DNA of 64,000 bases from Closterium sp. NIES-65 (taxonomy: Eukaryota > Streptophyta > Zygnematophyceae > Desmidiales > Closteriaceae), in assembly GCA_948144175.1 (NCBI GenBank), contig CANXME010000875.1, positions 744,001 to 808,000 on the forward strand. Reading direction: 5' to 3'. A program made the position numbers and the translations under genes. Positions 59,101 to 64,000 of this stretch are shown in pieces (the first letter of the stretch is position 1; every line of letters begins with the position of its first letter). The notes beneath the pieces were generated by a model, which was not told the DNA's origin, searched no databases, and saw nothing but the letters and a program-made list of their open reading frames with translations.

Positions 59101-62100
59101 CCTCAGGGTGCCGCTCCCTCAGGTGTCTCTCAGGTAGACCCGGTTGAGCCTGCCGAGGTAGCTGTCGACTCGCGTCCTGCTGGAGGTGCTGAGCCTGAGC
59201 GTGCGGAGCCTGAGCGGGCGGAGCCTGGGGGTGCTGAGTCTGGGGGTGCTGATCCTGGGGGTGCTGAGCCTGGGGGTGCTGGGTTTGGGGGTACTGAGCC
59301 TGGCGTTGCTGAGTCTAGGGGTACTGCGCCTGGAGTTGCTGAGCCTGGGGGTGCTGAGCCTGGTGGTGTTGCAGTTGACTGTGAGGCGCCTGGAGGACCT
59401 CCCTCTTCGCAGCAGCTGCGTGAGTGGTACTCACAGTACTGCAGCCTCCGGCGGGGTGAGTCTCGCGCTCGTGGTACTGCTGGAGTTGGTACTCGTGCTT
59501 CCCCACCACGGCGGGAGCCGCCCTCTTCCCCTCAGCTTCGAGAGTGGTACGCTCGGCACATCAGTCTCCGTAGTGGAGCTGCTGGTGCTGGGGTCCCCGG
59601 AGTTGACGCTGCTGCGAGTACTACGGACCCTGGTGCTGGAGGTGCTGCTGCTGCTGGCGGTGCTGCTGGAGGTGCTGCTGCTGCTGGCGGTGCTGCTGGA
59701 GGTGCTGCTAGTACTGAGGACCCGGGCGTTGGAGCTGCTGTGGGTGCTACGGACCCTGGTGCTGGAGGTGCAGCTGCTACTGGCGGTGCTGCTGGAGGTA
59801 CTGCTGCTGCTGGCGGTGCTGCTGGAGGTGCTGCTGGAGGTGCTGCGGACCCTGGTGCTGGAGGTGCTGCTGCTTCTGGAGGTGCTGCTGCTGCCGCTGG
59901 TGTCTCTGCTGGTTCGAGAGCTGCTGCACGGCCACGACCGTACTTCGTTCCGCTCCTTCAGCAGGTTCTTGGTCAGCCTCCTCCTCCTTGTTCTCCTCTT
60001 GCCTTAGAGTGTCCGCCGTCTGTCCAGTCACAGCCACAGTTACCGCCTGCCTCACCACTCCCTGTGCCTGCTCCTTACACTGGTCCGACTGACGGTCTTG
60101 CTGAGAGACGTGAGCCTGCGTCACGTCCTGTGTCACCTGCGTCTCGTCGAGCGTCGCCTGTTCGAGCTGCTACCACTGGTAGTCGTGTCCCGCGTGAGCG
60201 TCCTCCTGCTGTCCCAGGCACGCACCGGATGGCGCTTCGTCAGTCCACTGCTCCGCAGCGTGTTGCTCTCCCGTCGCCTCCTGCGTCCTCTCTTCCTGCT
60301 CTTACTGACCCGGAGTCAGACTCCCTTCGCGCTGCCAGTCCTACTGTCACACGTCTCCTGGCTACGGTTGTCACTGACCCTTCCTTTGAGTCCGCTGCTG
60401 CGTCTGCCCTAGTCACTGAGCTTGTCGACTTTGCTGCTGCGTGTCGTCTAGACTACGCAGCGAGTCTTGTTGCTGAGTCTGAGTCTGCCTGTCCTCCGTC
60501 CGTCGGGGGTGAGTGTGCTCTTGGCACGGACGTCCTTGAGGACAGGCAGGAGGAGTTTGGTTGCCTTGCCGCTGCTTTGCCCCACCTCGTGTCCATGCTT
60601 GTTGCCCCTGAGGGAGACCCGGATGCACCAGACATCCCGACCCCACGCTCTTACGCAGAGGCGATGGCCGGTCCCTACTCCTCTCAGTGGCAGTCAGCCA
60701 TGGACACAGAGATGGCTTCCTGGAAGTCCACAGGCACCTACGTCGACGACGTTCCCCCACCTGGGGCGAACATCGTCAGTGGCATGTGGATTTTCAGGGT
60801 GAAGCGGCCGCCAGGCTCTCCACCTGTCTTCAAGGCGCGTTACGTTGCACGAGGCTTCAGTCAGCGAGAGGGAGTTGACTACTTCCAGACCTTCTCCCCG
60901 ACCCCGAAGATGACCACTCTTCGGGTTCTGCTACACGTCGCCGCTCAGCGTGACTACGAGCTCCACTCTCTTGACTTCAGCACAGCTTTCTTGCAGGGCA
61001 GCCTACACGAGGAGATCTGGCTGCGCGGCCCACCTGGCTTCACTGGGTCGTTCCCTCCTGGTACCCAGTGGAGCCTCCGGCGGCCAGTCTACGGTCTCCG
61101 CCAGGCGCCACGTGAGTGGCACGACACACTGAGGACTACACTTGCGGCTCTTGGGTTCGCTCCTTCTACTGCTGACCCGTCGCTGTTTCTACGCACCGAC
61201 CCCTCACTGCCGCAGTTCTACATCCTCGTGTACGTCGACGACTTGGTCTTTGCCACTTCTGACACAGTTGGTCTCGCTCACGTGAAGTCCGAGCTGCAGA
61301 AGAGACACACGTGCACAGACCTGGGTGAACTGACAAGCTATCTTGGCTTGCGGATCACCCGGGACAGAGCACGGCGCACCATCACCTTGACTCAGTCACA
61401 CATGGTGCAGCAGGTCCTTCAGCGCTTCGGCTTCACGTACTCCTCGCCTCAGTCCACTCTGCCTACGGGACACTCGCTCTCAGCTCTGCCTTCGGATGAG
61501 TCCGTAGAGCCGAGTGGTCCGTATCCAGAGCTTGTGGGCTGCCTCATGTACCTGATGACCTGCACTCGACCTGACCTTGCATACCCTCTCAGCATCTTAG
61601 CACGCTATGTCGCTCCCGGCCGTCACCGGAAGGAGCACATGGATGCAGCTAAGAGGGTGTTGCGCTACTTGTGCAGTACGTCGGGCATGGGGCTAGTGCT
61701 TGGAGGGCGAGACCGGCCTGTTCTCACTGGGCACTCAGACGCTTCTTGGGCAGACGACCAGGCTACTCAGCGGTCGTCCCAGGGTTACACCTTCAGCCTT
61801 GGCTCTGGCTCTGTCTCTTGGCGCTCTACTCGCTCTTCTTCTGTTCTCAGCTCCAGTTGTGAGGCTGAGATCTACGCCACGGCCATGGCTGCCCAGGAGC
61901 TTCGCTGGCTCACCTACCTGCTGACTGACCTTGGAGAGCAGCCTCGTTCTCCTCCAGTGCTGTACGTCGACAACAAGGCCACCATTGCCTTGTGTCAGGA
62001 GCACAGACTGGAGCACAGGACGAAGCACATTGCTCTGCGCTACTTTCTTGCTCGAGAGCTGCAGCAGCGAGGTCAGCTTTGTCTGCGTTACGTGGCCACT

Positions 62101-62211
62101 CGGGCCAACACTGCTGACGTGTTCACCAAGGCGCTTCAGCCTTGTGACCATCAGCGCTTCTGTACTGTTCTAGGCCTCGTGCCTACTGTCCCTCATTTGC
62201 TCACTTCTTGA
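56188..62211 (+). CDS. copia 3 gag-pol polyprotein (one in-frame TAG)
   Basis: Start ATG 56188 (MASPTVLSFDSEGRP). TAG at 56275-56277 falls in codon 30 within LHLFL-LTARED; after it the frame is open for 1978 codons to TGA 62211. Gag is followed by a Gly-rich, Arg-containing stretch (56950-57200) and a Cys/His knuckle TCGRAHTSQRC. The protease shows LDSGASRCFF. The integrase shows HHRLGHPSVQRL, then HMDVWGPA, HSDRGGEF and PQQNGVAERR. A repeat-rich linker of AEPGG and GGAAAAGG type (59190-59920) precedes RT (KARYVARGFSQREGVDY, LDFSTAFLQGS, YGLRQAP, VYVDDLVFA) and RNase H (GHSDASWADD, SCEAEIYA, YVDNKATIA, ADVFTKAL). The motif LREWY recurs three times. Everything needed for transposition is present apart from the TAG. 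Confidence 0.92.
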
Positions 62212-62437
62212 CTTTGCTTGTACAGTGATCTCTATATATATATACCTGCATGCTTACTCTTGCTAGGTTGTGATCACTGTATCTCTTGTTCTTTTATAAA
62301 TCTGCATGTGAACTGGTCTTGTGACCGCTTGCTTGTGCTCGGAACTTGTGTGGTATCCTTGAGATCCACCCTGAGCTTTGCTTTGCTTTGACTGGTCTTG
62401 TGACCCCTTGTTCTCCCCCACTTTGCCTACGGGGGTG

Positions 62438-62573
62438 TGTCAAACATTGTATGTTGTGCTTGTTTAGGCTACAGTGGGTTAGCCTATAGTGGGTACACAT
62501 TTCTAGGGTTAGGTTTGACCTATTTGTACCCAACTCTCATTCTAGTCATTCATTCTCGTTTCTCATTCTGACA
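62438..62573 (+). repeat. 3' LTR of copia 3
   Basis: 136 bp, preceded by the purine-rich ACGGGGGTG and followed by ACCAC. Confidence 0.97.
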
Positions 62574-62578
62574 ACCAC

Positions 62579-63622
62579 GCCAATAGGCTACGACCCGGTG
62601 AATGGGTTAGCGGAATCGTGATTGATTGGCTCGGTGTGTGAGTATCACGAATATAGACTCATTACACAGTGACGACACGGTTCTCTCATGCTTATATTTT
62701 GGCGTTAATCTGCGCACTCGCAGGATGCTGCAGTACGAACACGGTCTCAACCGCACAAAGTGGCTTTACGCTGGATCCTATTTCTGGGACTACGCTCGGA
62801 AGGACACACCGAGGCCTGAAAACGCCTACACTTTCGGATTGGGAATATTCGAATTCACACACGTTCTAGTTCCGATTAATACCGAGTAAGTTCTCGCCGC
62901 GTCGTGCCGTTGCACCAGAAATAATTCGCAATGATAATGTCGTTTTTAATGATGCTAGTCCTCGTTTGCGCATTAGGAGTCATTGGAGCTTGATCGTCAT
63001 CGAGAGAATCCCGAGACCCGACGACCCGATTCCCATGAACTGCGTGCTATGGCACGCTGACTCGAACGGTACCCATGACGGTGTTGACGCTCCGTTGCGC
63101 AGGTATTCGCTCTCAAATGGCAGTATGCTGTTGTCTCGTAACTCAAAACGGGGTATCTAAATAATTGAAGAACCATCATCCGATATGCAGGTATTTACGA
63201 AACGAGGTCGTAAAATGCTGTTCGTGGATCATTGATTCGGACGCTGATGCATGGGCTGCGAGCATCCCGCTACGGCACGTCAAGGTGAGCGAAATTGCCT
63301 TGTTTGTACGAGCTCCGAGCCCATGCATCTCTTTTTCTCGCAACGCGATTTCCTCCACCAACCCCCAATTTTGGACGGGCCTTACACTGCCGTAATTGAC
63401 CCTGTGTGTCTTCAGATTCCAATGCAGGACAATGAGAACGACTGTGGTGTGTTCGCGATGCGTGTGATGCACACATTGGTCGAGGATGGTTTCCGTAACC
63501 TCCCTGCGTGTGAGCTTGTCGGTACGCCACTCAAATGGCGCCGTCAGTACCGTCGCGATTTGAGGAAGTGGTCTGTGTTTTTTCGGGGAAAGACGATGGT
63601 GGAGGTTAGAGGTGGGGCATGA
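62579..63622 (+). pseudogene. Ulp1-like cysteine protease (peptidase C48), remaining exons right of the insertion
   Basis: Ulp1 proteases cut SUMO or related modifiers from proteins. The pieces are 62579-62637 (end of the split exon), 62724-62885, 62977-63102, 63191-63284 and 63416-63622, all GT-AG with matching phase. With the left part they give 248 codons, stop TGA. The entry motif LRPGEWVSGIVIDWL opens the fold. SHWSLIVI holds the catalytic His, LWHADS the Asp, and QDNENDCGVF the oxyanion Gln and nucleophile Cys. All catalytic residues are kept and no stop or frameshift is seen other than the insertion, so the loss is recent. It may be a host gene or belong to a transposon, since some CACTA and MULE families carry Ulp1 genes. 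Confidence 0.8.
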
Positions 63623-63629
63623 GGCGGGT

Positions 63630-64000
63630 CTAAGCTGGTAATGGGGCGGGGAGCTTGGTGGAACGCGACTGGAATGAGAATGACAGGGTGAGCGAAGGGG
63701 GATGAGGCTGATAGCAAAGGGGGAGTGAGGCGGGTATGAAGTGGGGATTGAGACGGGTAGCAAGGGAGATTGAGGCGGGTAGCAAGGGGGAATGGGGCGG
63801 GTAGCAAGGGGGAATGAGGCGGGAAGCATGGGGGAATGAGGCAGGTAGCAAGGGGGAATGAGGCGGGTAGCAAGGGAGATTGAGGCGGGTAGCAAGGGGG
63901 AATGGGGCGGGAAGCATGGGGGAATGAGGCAGGTAGCAAGGGGGAATGAGGCGGGTAGCAAGGGGGAATGGGGCGGGTAGCATGGGGGAATGAGGCGGGT
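63630..64000. repeat. 22-bp minisatellite running off the right edge
   Basis: Units AGGCGGGTAGCAAGGGGGAA plus TG and the variant with GGAAGCATGG follow the stop codon of the Ulp1-like gene; at least twelve regular copies from about 63712. Longer minus-strand frames here are by-products of the repeat. Confidence 0.93.

Larger units (their letters stand above)
55274..62573 (+). mobile_element. Ty1/copia retrotransposon 3, full length, very recent, inserted in the Ulp1-like gene
   Basis: 136-bp LTRs at 55274-55409 and 62438-62573 (TGTCAAACATTG...CATTCTGACA) are identical base for base in my reading and are flanked by ACCAC on both sides (55269-55273 and 62574-62578). TGGTATTACGAGCC right after the left LTR resembles an initiator-Met primer site; ACGGGGGTG precedes the right LTR. 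A repeat-rich leader of about 780 bp is followed by one gag-pol frame of 2008 codons, broken by a single TAG. Confidence 0.97.

Noticed and set aside
59186..60136. Leu/Val-rich plus frame and Gln-rich minus frame over the copia 3 linker
   Set aside because: Shadows of the GGTGCTG-type repeat encoding the AEPGG and GGAAAA linker.
62626..62889. Start of the Ulp1-like gene at the ATG at 62626
   Set aside because: That frame reads through the first intron; the real frame enters from 62579-62637 by a GT-AG splice to 62724, which restores the Ulp1 motif order.

Overview
The window is nuclear DNA from a eukaryote. It has GT-AG introns, spliced genes without operons, Ty1/copia and Ty3/gypsy retrotransposons, a LINE, satellites and minisatellites. 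The chromovirus, the copia families and the intron-rich Plavaka-like transposases suit a green-lineage organism such as a streptophyte or other green alga, but the sequence does not prove this. Most of the window is mobile DNA at different stages of decay. All intron and exon coordinates below were worked out by hand from splice signals and reading phase; no search or aligner was run.

Layout. (1) 1-11.8 kb: a minus-strand LINE (ORF1, then an APE-endonuclease/RT ORF2 running off the left edge). It is split by a complete copia element (2968-11575, target duplication TCTTC), which is itself split by a small non-coding LTR element (5325-6578, duplication ACGAG): three nested levels. (2) 13.1-16.6 kb: an unrecognised five-exon minus-strand gene with a polyQ region. 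All splice phases agree and there is no frameshift, yet it holds five TAG and one TAA in frame. (3) 17.5-23.1 kb: a complete minus-strand gypsy chromovirus (duplication CGTTT) with a canonical -1 frameshift heptamer at the gag/pol overlap. (4) 23.5-26.2 kb: two satellites; the first, of about 181 bp, is organised as a three-unit higher-order repeat. (5) 27.7-30.0 kb: a decayed ABCE1/RLI1 fragment with one exon present four times, followed by 31-bp and 25-bp minisatellites.

(6) 30.1-34.6 kb: a small gene of unknown function overlapping the start of a complete ten-exon Plavaka-like (CACTA superfamily) transposase gene. (7) 35.4-40.4 kb: an unrecognised minus-strand remnant, a 5'-truncated copia element and a solo LTR of the first copia family. 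(8) 40.4-47.2 kb: low-complexity DNA without a gene I can support. (9) 47.2-53.8 kb: a second, divergent Plavaka-like gene on the minus strand with nine exons and largely the same intron positions. (10) 55.2-63.6 kb: a Ulp1-type cysteine protease gene whose first recognised exon is interrupted by a third copia element (55274-62573) with identical 136-bp LTRs and target duplication ACCAC. Removing the insert restores the frame exactly. (11) 63.6-64.0 kb: a 22-bp minisatellite.

The points of most interest are the freshly disrupted Ulp1 gene, the pair of apparently intact intron-rich Plavaka-like genes, and the repeated occurrence of in-frame TAG inside otherwise well-kept coding frames.
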